Origin: Maribacter polysiphoniae
GTDB taxonomy: Bacteria; Bacteroidota; Bacteroidia; Flavobacteriales; Flavobacteriaceae
Direction of reading: 5' to 3'
Length of the DNA: 64,000 nt
NCBI RefSeq assembly: GCF_003148665.1
Contig: NZ_QGGQ01000004.1
Span: 124,001 to 188,000 of the forward strand
Part shown: positions 16,710 through 25,510 of the stretch, piece by piece
Position numbering within the stretch: the first letter of the stretch is position 1
Layout: each line of letters begins with the position of its first letter
Position numbers and translations under genes: made by a program
The notes under the pieces: model-generated
What the model was told of the DNA's origin: nothing
The model's database searches: none
The model's input: the letters and a program-made list of their open reading frames with translations, nothing else

Positions 16710-17552
16710 TTATTTTGTTTCTTTATCCTCATTGGAAACGGGCGCTCCCATTTCCTCTTGAATTTTATTTATCAATTTATTGGCATCCTCCTCGAACTTG
16801 GTCTCCGGATATTGCTTTTTCAGTACATTATAGGCCGTTTTTGCATTTGCCAATCGTTCCGGCTTCCATCTTGCAAAACTATTCAACGCATACTGCGTGG
16901 CAGATTCGAATTTTAGATACAAGGCCTCTTCCCTGAAGATAGACCCGGGGTAATCCGATATGAAATTATCAAAGGCAGCCATGGCAGGTGTCAGGAACGA
17001 ATAATCAAAATGTCCTAACTTATTGAATTGCTTCGCTATTTCAAAGGCTTTCTTCTCCTTCTTGGTAGTCAGCTCCTTTGCCATTTTATTCGCCTCATCA
17101 AAATATTCCGAATCAGGATACATATTAATAAAGGTCTGTAATTTGACCAAGGCCTTATCGGTATCCGTTTGATCCAAGGAATAGACTGGAGACAGCTTAT
17201 AATAACTTTTAGCCCCTAAAAATGAAGCCTGGGCCACTTTTTCACTCTTTGGATAGGACTTGATGAACCGCTCAAACTGGTAACCGGCCATATTGTAATC
17301 CTTTCGCTCAAAATAGGTGTTCGCAAAAAAGAACATTACCCTTTCCCCTTGGGGTTTCCCTATATATTTTGGCGCTATCTGTTCGAACAGACGGTTGGCC
17401 CGTTTAAAATCCCCTTCCTCATAAAACTTTTGGGCAAGTTCATATTTGGCCTTGACATCTTCATTCTTAAGTACCTTTTGATACTCATTACATGATGACA
17501 TGACCAATATCAAACCAAGAAAAGGTAAGTATTTCCTCATTTTAAAAAACAT
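16710..17552 (-). CDS. bamD: outer membrane protein assembly factor BamD
   Basis: A 280-residue lipoprotein of the BAM complex, anchored in the outer membrane on the periplasmic side. The signal LPFLGLILVMSSCNEYQ contains the lipobox Cys. TPR-like helical repeats follow (for example YELAQKFYEEGDFKRANRLFEQI and FANTYFERKDYNMAGYQFERFI), as in BamD. The length is normal for flavobacteria. The ATG at 17552 is used, and an ATG at 17540 (MRKYL) is an alternative. It heads the run rpoZ-coaBC-porD-like-recN. Confidence 0.93.
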   Translation of the reverse strand: MFFKMRKYLPFLGLILVMSSCNEYQKVLKNEDVKAKYELAQKFYEEGDFKRANRLFEQIAPKYIGKPQGERVMFFFANTYFERKDYNMAGYQFERFIKSYPKSEKVAQASFLGAKSYYKLSPVYSLDQTDTDKALVKLQTFINMYPDSEYFDEANKMAKELTTKKEKKAFEIAKQFNKLGHFDYSFLTPAMAAFDNFISDYPGSIFREEALYLKFESATQYALNSFARWKPERLANAKTAYNVLKKQYPETKFEEDANKLINKIQEEMGAPVSNEDKETK

Positions 17553-17588
17553 TTTGCAAAATTAGGGATTCTCAATGGAATTAAAAAA

Positions 17589-17619
17589 CAAATTTTATGC
17601 CACTAAAATAGTTTGCAAA
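17589..17619 (-). promoter_or_regulatory. predicted promoter for bamD operon
   Basis: Minus strand: TTTG (17619-17616), 18 nt, then TAAAATTTG (17597-17589), close to TAnnTTTG with one extra base. It would give a leader of about 30 nt before the bamD ATG at 17552. The fit is imperfect. Confidence 0.35.
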
Positions 17620-17670
17620 AAGCACTAATCGGTCTTAATTGGCTTAGATTTAACGTTCAATAAATGAACT

Positions 17671-18564
17671 TTATGCGTGCAGACGCACAAAAGGCTTCAT
17701 GAATTGACTTATTTTTCGCTTAAGTCCCTCTGTTGCTGACACGAGCGGAAGTCTCACTATTCCCGTCGCCAACCCCAATGTTTCAAAAACAGCCTTGATT
17801 CCCGCTGGATTCCCCTCCTCAAAAATAAGTCCTATCCCATCCTGTACGGCATATTGCAAATCAAATGCCTGCTTCACCTTGGCCTGAAGACCCAAGGATA
17901 TCATCTTGGAAAAATCGTTGGGAACTCCTTGTGCCAAAACTGAAATTACCCCAGAACCACCTGCCAAAACCGTAGAAAGGGCAGTCATATCATCACCCGA
18001 GATAACCATGAAGTCCTTGGGTTTATCCTTAATAATTTCCATTACCTGGGCCATGTCCCCGGAAGCTTCCTTTATCGCAATAATATTATCAAAATCATTG
18101 GCAAGCCGAAGTACCGTTGCAGGAAGTATGTTACTACCTGTCCTACCTGGTACGTTATAAACAATCAATGGCAATGGTGAATTTTCCGCTATCGCCTTAA
18201 AATGTTGGTATATACCTTCCTGTGTGGGTTTATTGTAATACGGGGATACCGATAGTATAGCATCAAAACCACCCAAATCCTGTTGTTTGATGGATTCGAT
18301 AACGGCGCTGGTGTTATTGCCCCCTATACCAATAACCAAAGGCAACCGACCGGCATTGGCGTGAACAATGGTATTTACCACCAACTGTTTTTCCGCTGGG
18401 GTAAGGGTTGCTGTTTCAGCCGTCGTCCCTAAGGCCACCAAATAATCTATACCACCTTCAATACAATGCTCCACGATATTGGCCAATGCCTCCGTATCTA
18501 CCGAAAAGTCATTCTTAAATGGGGTGACTAAAGCAACTCCCGTTCCCATCAATTTATCCATCAT
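17671..18564 (-). CDS. dapA: 4-hydroxy-tetrahydrodipicolinate synthase DapA
   Basis: A 297-residue TIM-barrel aldolase condensing pyruvate with aspartate semialdehyde in lysine/diaminopimelate synthesis. The N-terminal [10 protein letters not shown] is present, as are [18 protein letters not shown], the Tyr in [13 protein letters not shown], the Schiff-base Lys in [12 protein letters not shown] and ISGDDMTAL. It overlaps the start region of its stop-side neighbour by 4 nt: the upstream gene (18561-19103) ends inside the dapA start. The later pathway enzyme dapF is at 41918. Confidence 0.96.
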   Translation of the reverse strand: MMDKLMGTGVALVTPFKNDFSVDTEALANIVEHCIEGGIDYLVALGTTAETATLTPAEKQLVVNTIVHANAGRLPLVIGIGGNNTSAVIESIKQQDLGGFDAILSVSPYYNKPTQEGIYQHFKAIAENSPLPLIVYNVPGRTGSNILPATVLRLANDFDNIIAIKEASGDMAQVMEIIKDKPKDFMVISGDDMTALSTVLAGGSGVISVLAQGVPNDFSKMISLGLQAKVKQAFDLQYAVQDGIGLIFEEGNPAGIKAVFETLGLATGIVRLPLVSATEGLKRKISQFMKPFVRLHA

Positions 18565-19103
18565 TCAATTTCATTCAGAACCCTAAGATATTTCTTGAGT
18601 TCTAGTTTAAACATTTTAAAATCCTTAAAAGGGGTCCCCAATATCAGATCATTCAAATCCCGATCTACTTCCTGAAAACCAACCTTAATCCTGGCATTTG
18701 TCTTTACGGTCATCAATTGTAACAATAATTTTTCCTCATTATAATAATTGACCAATAAATCATAATCCCTACTTAAGAACTCCAAAGCATAACTATTTTC
18801 AATCTCCCCTTTCCATCCTAAATCCTTGTCTGAAAAAACAGGCGTAGAATAGGGCGAATTATTATCATAATAACTCTTATAACCAATAATCTTAACTGCA
18901 TTGGGCCTTAAATCAAACTCATCAACAAACTCAAAAAAAAGCTCTGGTTTTTCAAAGTGATCCAAATCCACTATACAACCAATAGATGTTATTCCATGGG
19001 ACCTGTCTAATGATTGTGGAGTTTTGGATAGCCTCTCCTTTAAAAATTTTATGCCGGATTTGTGCTTGAATTTTTCCCTTATTCCTTTTAAAAACATGTA
19101 CAT
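18561..19103 (-). CDS. conserved flavobacterial protein, DUF6913-like
   Basis: A 180-residue soluble protein without signal peptide or membrane helix. It has a basic N-terminus ([16 protein letters not shown]) and a body containing [30 protein letters not shown] and [31 protein letters not shown] recognise it only as a conserved family usually placed before dapA in flavobacteria, probably DUF6913. The function is unknown. It overlaps dapA by 4 nt, so translational coupling is likely. The start is ATG at 19103, with an ATG at 19097 possible. Confidence 0.75.
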   Translation of the reverse strand: MYMFLKGIREKFKHKSGIKFLKERLSKTPQSLDRSHGITSIGCIVDLDHFEKPELFFEFVDEFDLRPNAVKIIGYKSYYDNNSPYSTPVFSDKDLGWKGEIENSYALEFLSRDYDLLVNYYNEEKLLLQLMTVKTNARIKVGFQEVDRDLNDLILGTPFKDFKMFKLELKKYLRVLNEIE

Positions 19104-19124
19104 TTACATTTACACAAATGTAAA
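19103..19124. promoter_or_regulatory. perfect 9-bp inverted repeat with embedded leftward -7 box
   Basis: TTTACATTT, ACAC, AAATGTAAA: a perfect palindrome between the divergent DUF6913-like and 5'-nucleotidase genes. On the minus strand 19122-19115 reads TACATTTG, an exact TAnnTTTG box giving a very short leader for the leftward gene. The symmetry could be an operator or simply follow from the AT-rich promoter. Confidence 0.4.
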
Positions 19125-19165
19125 TAATAAACACTCATATTAATGGGGCTAAGATAAAAACAATA

Positions 19166-19930
19166 ATGATTTTAAAAATAAAACATTTTGTTATATTTAT
19201 AACTTTACTAGGGTTTGTTTCCTGTAAACAGGAAAGTTCAAGGCTTGTCAAAATCGAAGGAAAACAAATAGCCATAGACAGTACCTTCACAAAAACAGAA
19301 GGTATTGAGGAATTTATCACACCTTATCGAAACCGCATCAATGAAGTATTGGATAGCACCTTGGCCTACGCCCCTAAATCCATATCCAAGGAAGATGGGG
19401 AATTCAATACAACAGCGGGCAATTTAATGGCGGACATTGTATGGATACAGGCCAACCCCATATTCAAATCGCGTACCGGAAAGGATATAGACATTGTTTT
19501 GCTCAACCACGGAGGAATTCGATCCATAATCTCCAAAGGGAAAGTTACTGCAAGGAACGCTTTTGAGGTAATGCCTTTTGAAAATACCATCAAAGTTGCC
19601 GCTATCAAGGGCGAATATATAAATGATATGGTCACTTATTTAATTCAATCCGGCAGGGCACATCCCATTTCCGGCATGCAGGTTGTTCTTGATAAAAACA
19701 GAAAACTAAAAAAAGCCTTAATACAAGGGAAGCCCATAGATCCCGAACAAACGTATTACGTCGCTACCTCCGATTATTTAATTACCGGTGGTGATCACAT
19801 GGACTTCTTTAAAAACAACACATCGATTACAGATACGGACTATTTGATCCGAAATGCCATGATCGACTATTTCAAAAAAGTCGACACCCTTGCCCCTGTT
19901 ATTGATGACCGATTTTATATGGAAAAATAA
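19166..19930 (+). CDS. 5'-nucleotidase C-terminal domain lipoprotein
   Basis: A 254-residue exported protein equal to the C-terminal (substrate-binding) domain of UshA-type 5'-nucleotidases. The signal ends in a lipobox-like LLGFVSC, predicting a lipoprotein. The domain is recognised from GNLMADIVW, VLLNHGGIRSIISKGKVTARNAFEVMPFENTI and YYVATSDYLITGGDHMDFF. The metallophosphatase half is encoded separately by the next gene, starting 1 nt after this stop. Two subunits probably cooperate in periplasmic nucleotide hydrolysis. This is an inference from the domain split. Confidence 0.9.
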   Translation: MILKIKHFVIFITLLGFVSCKQESSRLVKIEGKQIAIDSTFTKTEGIEEFITPYRNRINEVLDSTLAYAPKSISKEDGEFNTTAGNLMADIVWIQANPIFKSRTGKDIDIVLLNHGGIRSIISKGKVTARNAFEVMPFENTIKVAAIKGEYINDMVTYLIQSGRAHPISGMQVVLDKNRKLKKALIQGKPIDPEQTYYVATSDYLITGGDHMDFFKNNTSITDTDYLIRNAMIDYFKKVDTLAPVIDDRFYMEK

Positions 19931-19931
19931 T

Positions 19932-20843
19932 ATGGATAGAAGAAAATTTATAACCAAGACTTCTGCTAGTACCGCTTTTGTTGGATTGGGAGGACTTTCC
20001 TTAAACTCCTGTCTGGGGGAGACAAAAAAACATATCACCATACTGCACACAAATGATGTGCATAGCCATATCGATACATTCCCCAAAAGCCATACCACCT
20101 ACCCCAATTTAGGTGGAGTTGCCCGTAGGGCCACTTTAGTGGAGTCGATCCGAAAGGAAAATCCGAACACATTGTTGCTTGATGCCGGCGATATTTTCCA
20201 AGGCACCCCCTATTTCAACTTTTATGGTGGTGAACTGGAGTTCAAATTAATGAGCAAGCTCAAATACGATGCTGCAACCATTGGCAACCATGATTACGAC
20301 AATGGTATAGACGGACTATTTGCCCAATTGCCCAATGCGACCTTTGAATTGCTATCGGCCAATTATGATTTTAGCAATACCGTGATGAATGGTTATGTGA
20401 AGCCCTACAACACCTATATGGTCAACGGCGTTAAAATCGGAATATACGGACTGGGTATTGAACTTGACGGCTTGGTGACCAAGAAACTTTATAAAGAGAC
20501 CCAATATTTAAATCCTTTTGAAATCGCGACCGATATGGAGACCCGATTGAAGATTGATGAGAAATGCGATTTGATCATTTGCCTTTCACACCTGGGGTAC
20601 CATTATAAAAGTGACCAAAAACCAGACGATTTAAAACTTGCGGCAAAAACGAAATATACCGACCTCATCATAGGAGGCCATACCCATACGTTTCTCGATA
20701 AACCCACGGTGGCGAAAAATGCCCAAGGCAACAATATCCTCGTGAATCAAGTGGGTTGTTTTGGAATTAACTTAGGAAGGATCGACTTTTACCTTGACAA
20801 TGCCAACAATGCAAAAGCTGACGGCGTAAGTATCATTGTTTAG
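19932..20843 (+). CDS. metallophosphatase (5'-nucleotidase N-terminal domain), Tat-like signal
   Basis: A 303-residue calcineurin-like phosphoesterase equal to the N-terminal catalytic domain of UshA-type enzymes. Metal-ligand motifs are HTNDVHSHID, LLDAGDIFQG, TIGNHDYDNG, CLSHLGYHYK and GGHTHTFLDK. The N-terminus MDRRKFITKTSAS with a following Gly/Leu stretch and NSC looks like a twin-arginine signal with a possible lipobox. An upstream in-frame ATG at 19890 lies inside the previous gene, and the ATG at 19932 places the RR signal correctly. It partners with the preceding gene. The 3' end overlaps the convergent gene by 11 nt. Confidence 0.92.
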   Translation: MDRRKFITKTSASTAFVGLGGLSLNSCLGETKKHITILHTNDVHSHIDTFPKSHTTYPNLGGVARRATLVESIRKENPNTLLLDAGDIFQGTPYFNFYGGELEFKLMSKLKYDAATIGNHDYDNGIDGLFAQLPNATFELLSANYDFSNTVMNGYVKPYNTYMVNGVKIGIYGLGIELDGLVTKKLYKETQYLNPFEIATDMETRLKIDEKCDLIICLSHLGYHYKSDQKPDDLKLAAKTKYTDLIIGGHTHTFLDKPTVAKNAQGNNILVNQVGCFGINLGRIDFYLDNANNAKADGVSIIV

Positions 20844-21147
20844 GGAAATCCGTTTCCAGAACAAACAGGACCAGTTGCTTGAATTCCTCACCCAAGGATA
20901 TTTTGGGGAATGGCCTACCCGCCTTGCCATACCAGTAGCCTGCATTCCAATCATCACCCTCTTTTCGATGCAAATAGGCATGTATCCAACTACCCGTATT
21001 ATCATGGATATCCTGGGCAATATTGTGGGACGCCTCCCAATTCCCCTGGGCATCGAACCAAAGCGACTGTATGGATGCAGGCCATTTTTCCGAAGGATTT
21101 TCCTCCGCCAAGGTCTTCAAAAACCCATTGTAATCAAGAGGTTCCAT
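20833..21147 (-). CDS. small conserved hypothetical protein (104 aa)
   Basis: A 104-residue soluble, tryptophan-rich protein (for example SLWFDAQGNWEASHN, GSWIHAYLHRKEGDDWNAGYWYG). It has no signal peptide and no recognised domain. The amino-acid make-up, the 1-nt ATG/stop overlap with the antiporter gene (21147), and typical codon use support a real gene. I cannot assign a function. The segment ending GYWYGKAGRPFP recalls short proteins of unknown function common in proteobacteria and flavobacteria. Confidence 0.7.
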   Translation of the reverse strand: MEPLDYNGFLKTLAEENPSEKWPASIQSLWFDAQGNWEASHNIAQDIHDNTGSWIHAYLHRKEGDDWNAGYWYGKAGRPFPKISLGEEFKQLVLFVLETDFPKQ

Positions 21148-22382
21148 TATGATAGTCTTTTAATCAATTTACCAACTGTCAATCCCTGAACAATGATGGA
21201 GAATACCACGACCACATAGGTAATTACCAAGAAAAGATCTCGGTGCATATCCTGAGTGAGCCCCAAAGCCAACGCTATTGAAATACCGCCCCTTAATCCT
21301 CCCCAGGTCATTATCAAATTGGTATTGGGTACAAAATCGAGCTTTTTCTTAAAAAAGGTAATCGGGAGTAAAAGCGATAAATACCTACAAATAAGAATGA
21401 TGGGTATTGCCAATAATCCTGCTATCACATAATCGAGTTGAAAAGCCAAGACCAACATTTCCATTCCAATCAACACAAACAGTACGGTGTTTAAAAGGAT
21501 ATCTATCAACTCCCAAAACTTATCTACATACGTCTCGGTAATCTCGGACATGGCACTATCGCGTATGGTATCGTTACCAACCATCAAACCCGCGGTTACC
21601 ATCGCCAAAGGAGCGGAAAGATGCAATTTTTGTGCAATTACCGTTCCCACCATAACGGTAGCCAAGGTAATGATGACTTCAATATCGTAATCATCTATTG
21701 ATTTCATCAATCGGTAGGTTACCCATCCTAAAAGCAATCCAAAGACAATCCCTCCTATTACCTCAACCCCAAAAAGTTCCAAAACATCCAACGCGGATAC
21801 GGTAGCGCTACCAGAAGAAGCAAACTGGAATATGGTCAAAAAGACCACTACCCCAACCCCGTCATTGAACAAGGACTCGCCTACGATTTTCGTTTCCAAT
21901 TTTTTGGGAGCCCCTGCCTGTTTTAAAATCCCCAATACCGCAATCGGATCTGTAGGGGAAATCAATGCCCCGAACAAGAGACAGTACACATAATCAATAT
22001 TCAAATTGAACAACAGGAGTAAATAATAGGTTCCCGTGCCCACTAGAAATGTAGAAACAAGCACACCGAGTGTCGAAAACACAAAAATTGGCCAACGTTG
22101 TACATGCAATTGCTGAAAATTCGTGTGCAAAGCACCTGCAAAAAGCAAAAAACTCAACATAACATCCAGCAGTAACGTCTTAAAGTCGACCTGGGTAATA
22201 ATGTACTTTTCCGCATTCAACAAGGTATCATCAAAGTAACTCAAGGCAAATACACCCAACGTGAAAAATATGGTAATCACCATTAAACCAATGGTGTTGG
22301 GCAATTTTAAAAAGCGCACATTGATAAAACCAAAGGCCGCGGAAAGAAAAACCAATATAGTGGTAATTAAAAAAAAGTTCAT
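21147..22382 (-). CDS. Na+/H+ antiporter, CPA1 (NhaP-like)
   Basis: A 411-residue inner-membrane antiporter with about 12 helices. The key TM5-6 segments are present: GALISPTDPIAVLGIL and GESLFNDGVGVVVFL, the latter with the conserved Asn-Asp of electroneutral CPA1 exchangers. AGALHTNFQQL and TWGGLRGGISIALAL are also typical. No cytoplasmic regulatory tail is present. It probably exchanges Na+ (or K+) for H+, in keeping with a marine lifestyle. It is coupled by a 1-nt overlap to the small downstream gene. Confidence 0.9.
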   Translation of the reverse strand: MNFFLITTILVFLSAAFGFINVRFLKLPNTIGLMVITIFFTLGVFALSYFDDTLLNAEKYIITQVDFKTLLLDVMLSFLLFAGALHTNFQQLHVQRWPIFVFSTLGVLVSTFLVGTGTYYLLLLFNLNIDYVYCLLFGALISPTDPIAVLGILKQAGAPKKLETKIVGESLFNDGVGVVVFLTIFQFASSGSATVSALDVLELFGVEVIGGIVFGLLLGWVTYRLMKSIDDYDIEVIITLATVMVGTVIAQKLHLSAPLAMVTAGLMVGNDTIRDSAMSEITETYVDKFWELIDILLNTVLFVLIGMEMLVLAFQLDYVIAGLLAIPIILICRYLSLLLPITFFKKKLDFVPNTNLIMTWGGLRGGISIALALGLTQDMHRDLFLVITYVVVVFSIIVQGLTVGKLIKRLS

Positions 22383-22521
22383 CTATTGAATTTGTTTGGA
22401 CATTTTCCCCAAATGTAAGCGCATTTATTGTTTAACACAACACCATACTACTTCGGAAAAACATCTTTTTTTGATTGTTGGGTATTTTCTTTATCCCGCT
22501 ATTTTGTACATTGGCGAACGA

Positions 22522-24006
22522 ATGGATAAAAAACCGACCAAACTAACACGCCAAATGGGGTTATTGGCCCTTACGGCAACTGGAGTATGTTCTATGTTGG
22601 GTGCCTCGATCAATGTGGTGCCTTTTATGATTCAACGAAATGTTCCCGGGATTGGCCCATATGTGCTTCCTGCCTTTGCCTTTGCTGCCATTCCCGCCTT
22701 ATTTGCTGCCTTTGCTTATGCTATTTTGGCATCCGCGATGCCTCGTGCCGGGGGTAGTTATATCTATGCCAGCCGAGGATTGAATCCCTACTTGGGTTTC
22801 GTGGCGAGTTTTTCCCAATGGTTCGGTCTTTCCATAGTCATAGGGGTTATTGCCTATGTCACCATACCCTTCATTAGGGATGTTACATTAGGTCTAGGCT
22901 GGGATGGGCTTTCAACTGCACTCGAAGTGGGTTGGATACGTGTCTGCCTTGCCCTATCCCTTATCTGGACGTTTGTATGGATAAATATAAAAGGGGCTAA
23001 ATCTTACGAAAGGGCCTTACTACCCATGATGTTCCTCATGTTTGCCTTGGGAGCCATAGTTATTGTCGCAGGCTTCAGTTTTGATTCAAACGATTTTTTG
23101 ATGGCCTTAAAAACGAAGGAAGGAAGGGATTTTTCCCCAACTACGCGTATAGATTTTGACTGGAGGGTTTTTCTATCTGCCGCCGCTTTGCTATTCTCCA
23201 GTTTTATCGGTTTCGATTCCATCGCACAGGCTGGTGGGGAGGCAAAAAATCCTACCAAATCCTTACCAAAGGCTATTCTAATTGCCATCCTTGGGGTGGG
23301 TACTTTTTATTTCCTGTTTGCCGCAGCGGTCTATCATACCGTTCCATGGAGTTTTGTTGCCCAAGAAGCCCTCGTTAAGGATATCACCGCGCCAGGATTA
23401 TTGAGTTATGTACTTCCTGCTGGTTTGGGGGTGATTATTCTCGTTGGAGCAGCGCTAGCCTTGATCAATGACCTTCCTGCCATGTTATTATCCGTTTCCC
23501 GATTGATGTTCGCTTGGGCCAAAGACGGGATTTTCCCTGAGATGATATCAAAAGTACATCCAAAACGACATACCCCCCATTATGCACTTATCGTAGCCGG
23601 ATTAATGGCCAGTGTAGGTGTCCTAGGTTCCCATTTTGCGGGTGATTTCTTCCTTGGCATCGACATTATGGTCACCTCCATGATGGTCAATTTTTTATTG
23701 ATGTGCATTACCTTACTAACAATTGGCAGTAGAAATCCTGAATTGACCCAGGAAATCAAAATCATCAAGAATAGAAAGACACAACTCTTTATTGGTGGGT
23801 TTGGCACTATCCTGCTATTGGCTTTTTTAGGTATACACACGTATAAGGATCTCACATCAGACGTAAGTGACTGGTATTTTCACTCTACACCCATTTGGCT
23901 TATTGTAATGGGATTGGCAAGTATATTATTTGCCTATAAATGGCAACAGCATAAGAACAAAGGTGTGGATATATCAAAACGGTTTAAAAAACTTCCAAAA
24001 GAATAA
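22522..24006 (+). CDS. APC family amino-acid permease
   Basis: A 494-residue inner-membrane transporter with about 12 helices. The N-terminus TRQMGLLALTATGVCSMLGASINVVPFM matches the unwound TM1 of the APC superfamily. FASFIGFDSIAQAGGEAKNPTKSLPKAI is the TM6-loop region typical of amino-acid permeases, though the exact residues there read FSSFIGFD. Open reading extends to 22396, but the ATG at 22522 gives the normal short N-terminus. The start of the next gene follows 3 nt after this stop, so the permease probably supplies the substrate of the AKR-RidA fusion. The amino acid or amine is unknown. Confidence 0.88.
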   Translation: MDKKPTKLTRQMGLLALTATGVCSMLGASINVVPFMIQRNVPGIGPYVLPAFAFAAIPALFAAFAYAILASAMPRAGGSYIYASRGLNPYLGFVASFSQWFGLSIVIGVIAYVTIPFIRDVTLGLGWDGLSTALEVGWIRVCLALSLIWTFVWINIKGAKSYERALLPMMFLMFALGAIVIVAGFSFDSNDFLMALKTKEGRDFSPTTRIDFDWRVFLSAAALLFSSFIGFDSIAQAGGEAKNPTKSLPKAILIAILGVGTFYFLFAAAVYHTVPWSFVAQEALVKDITAPGLLSYVLPAGLGVIILVGAALALINDLPAMLLSVSRLMFAWAKDGIFPEMISKVHPKRHTPHYALIVAGLMASVGVLGSHFAGDFFLGIDIMVTSMMVNFLLMCITLLTIGSRNPELTQEIKIIKNRKTQLFIGGFGTILLLAFLGIHTYKDLTSDVSDWYFHSTPIWLIVMGLASILFAYKWQQHKNKGVDISKRFKKLPKE

Positions 24007-24009
24007 CGA

Positions 24010-25461
24010 ATGAAGATGACTACCACTTTAGCCCCCGGACTTGAAATTTCCCGTATTGTTACAGGCCTATGGCAAATCGCCGATATGGAAAGGGATGGCA
24101 GTACATTAGACCCAAAAACAACCTCAAAATTCATGGAGGCCTATGCGTTAGAAGGATTTACCTCTTTCGATATGGCCGATCACTATGGCTCAAGTGAGAT
24201 CATCGCCGGTACATTTAAAAACAATTACGAACATGGAAATCAGATACGCTTATTTACCAAATGGGTACCAGAACCGGGAAAAATAAACAGATCCGAAGTA
24301 AGAAAGGCTATAGAACTGGCGCTTACACGCATGCAACAGGATTCTGTGGACCTAATGCAATTCCATGCCTGGCATTATCCAGACCCCAGTTGGTTGGATG
24401 GCCTGTTTTACCTCAAGGAATTACAAGAGGAAGGACTGATCAAACATTTGGGTGTCACTAATTTTGATTCAGCCCATTTGCGCATCGCATTGGCCAGTGG
24501 AATCCCCATTGTGAGCAATCAGGTATGCCATTCGGTAATCGATCAACGGGCCAATGGTAAAATGCTTGATGTATGTAAAAAATATGGTGTTAAAATCCTG
24601 GCCTTTGGAACATTGGCAGGTGGTTTCTTGACGGATAGATGGTTAGGTGCCAAAGAACCCACACAGGATGAATTGAAAACCTGGTCGCAAATGAAATATA
24701 AACGTTTCATTGATGCCTCTGGCGGTTGGGAACCCTATCAAAACCTTTTAAGCGTCCTAAGGAAGGTTGCCGACAAACACGGCGTATCCATAGCGAACAT
24801 TGCAAGTCGGTGTATTCTTGAGAACGATGCTGTAGCCGGCGTTATCATTGGTGCCCGCCTAGGGGCCAGTGAGCATATTACCGACAATAAGAAGATTTTA
24901 TCCATTGACCTGGACACGATTGATATTGAGGCCATCAAGGGAGCGCAAAACATGCTTAAACCGATTCATGGCGATTGTGGGGATGAATACCGTAAACCTC
25001 CTTTCTTAACTGCCTCTGGGGATTTAAGCCATCACCTTAAGACTATCCCACAAACGTTTACCCCCATAAAATCAAGAACGAATAGGGAGCAAGTCTTTAG
25101 TGGAACCGTTTGGGAGGAATTTGCTGGATATTGCCGTGCCGTAAAGGATGGCAATCGCATACATGTTTCCGGCACAACAGCCACCCATGGTGAGGAAATG
25201 ATCGGTGGAACGGATGCCGCAGCCCAGACCCACTTTGTCATTGACAAGATCGAAGCTGCCATTGAGAGTTTGGGCGGTAGCCTGGCCGATGTTGTCCGAA
25301 CCCGAATTTTCGTAAACGATTTAAAGGACTGGGAAGTGGTTGCCCGTGCCCATGGAGAACGATTTGCGGGAATCAATCCCGCTAATACCTTGGTTGAGGC
25401 CCGATTGGTCGGCGAAGGTTATTTGGTCGAAATTGAGGCTGAAGCCGTAACTCCAGCCTAA
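24010..25461 (+). CDS. aldo/keto reductase fused to a RidA-like domain
   Basis: A 483-residue cytosolic fusion. Residues 1-320 are an aldo/keto reductase with the full tetrad: D54 and Y59 in FDMADHYG, K84 in LFTKW and H119 in LMQFHAWHY. The cofactor end contains VIIGARLGASEHITDN. Residues 355-483 are a YjgF/RidA (Rid) domain with VSGTTATHG, IESLGGSLADVVRTRIFVNDL and NPANTLVEARL. In catalytic RidA the position of N459 is an Arg that binds the substrate carboxylate. Its loss points to a non-deaminase Rid subgroup. The gene follows the APC permease by 3 nt. Imine or carbonyl handling in amino-acid breakdown is plausible but inferred. Confidence 0.88.
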   Translation: MKMTTTLAPGLEISRIVTGLWQIADMERDGSTLDPKTTSKFMEAYALEGFTSFDMADHYGSSEIIAGTFKNNYEHGNQIRLFTKWVPEPGKINRSEVRKAIELALTRMQQDSVDLMQFHAWHYPDPSWLDGLFYLKELQEEGLIKHLGVTNFDSAHLRIALASGIPIVSNQVCHSVIDQRANGKMLDVCKKYGVKILAFGTLAGGFLTDRWLGAKEPTQDELKTWSQMKYKRFIDASGGWEPYQNLLSVLRKVADKHGVSIANIASRCILENDAVAGVIIGARLGASEHITDNKKILSIDLDTIDIEAIKGAQNMLKPIHGDCGDEYRKPPFLTASGDLSHHLKTIPQTFTPIKSRTNREQVFSGTVWEEFAGYCRAVKDGNRIHVSGTTATHGEEMIGGTDAAAQTHFVIDKIEAAIESLGGSLADVVRTRIFVNDLKDWEVVARAHGERFAGINPANTLVEARLVGEGYLVEIEAEAVTPA

Positions 25462-25510
25462 ACGAATAACCAGTATCCTAGGGTTGTCAATCGTCTTTGG
25501 TGATTATGGG

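Noticed and set aside
19166-20843. A frameshifted single 5'-nucleotidase gene
   Set aside because: The domains are in reversed order and each half has its own export signal, so a frameshift cannot explain the arrangement.
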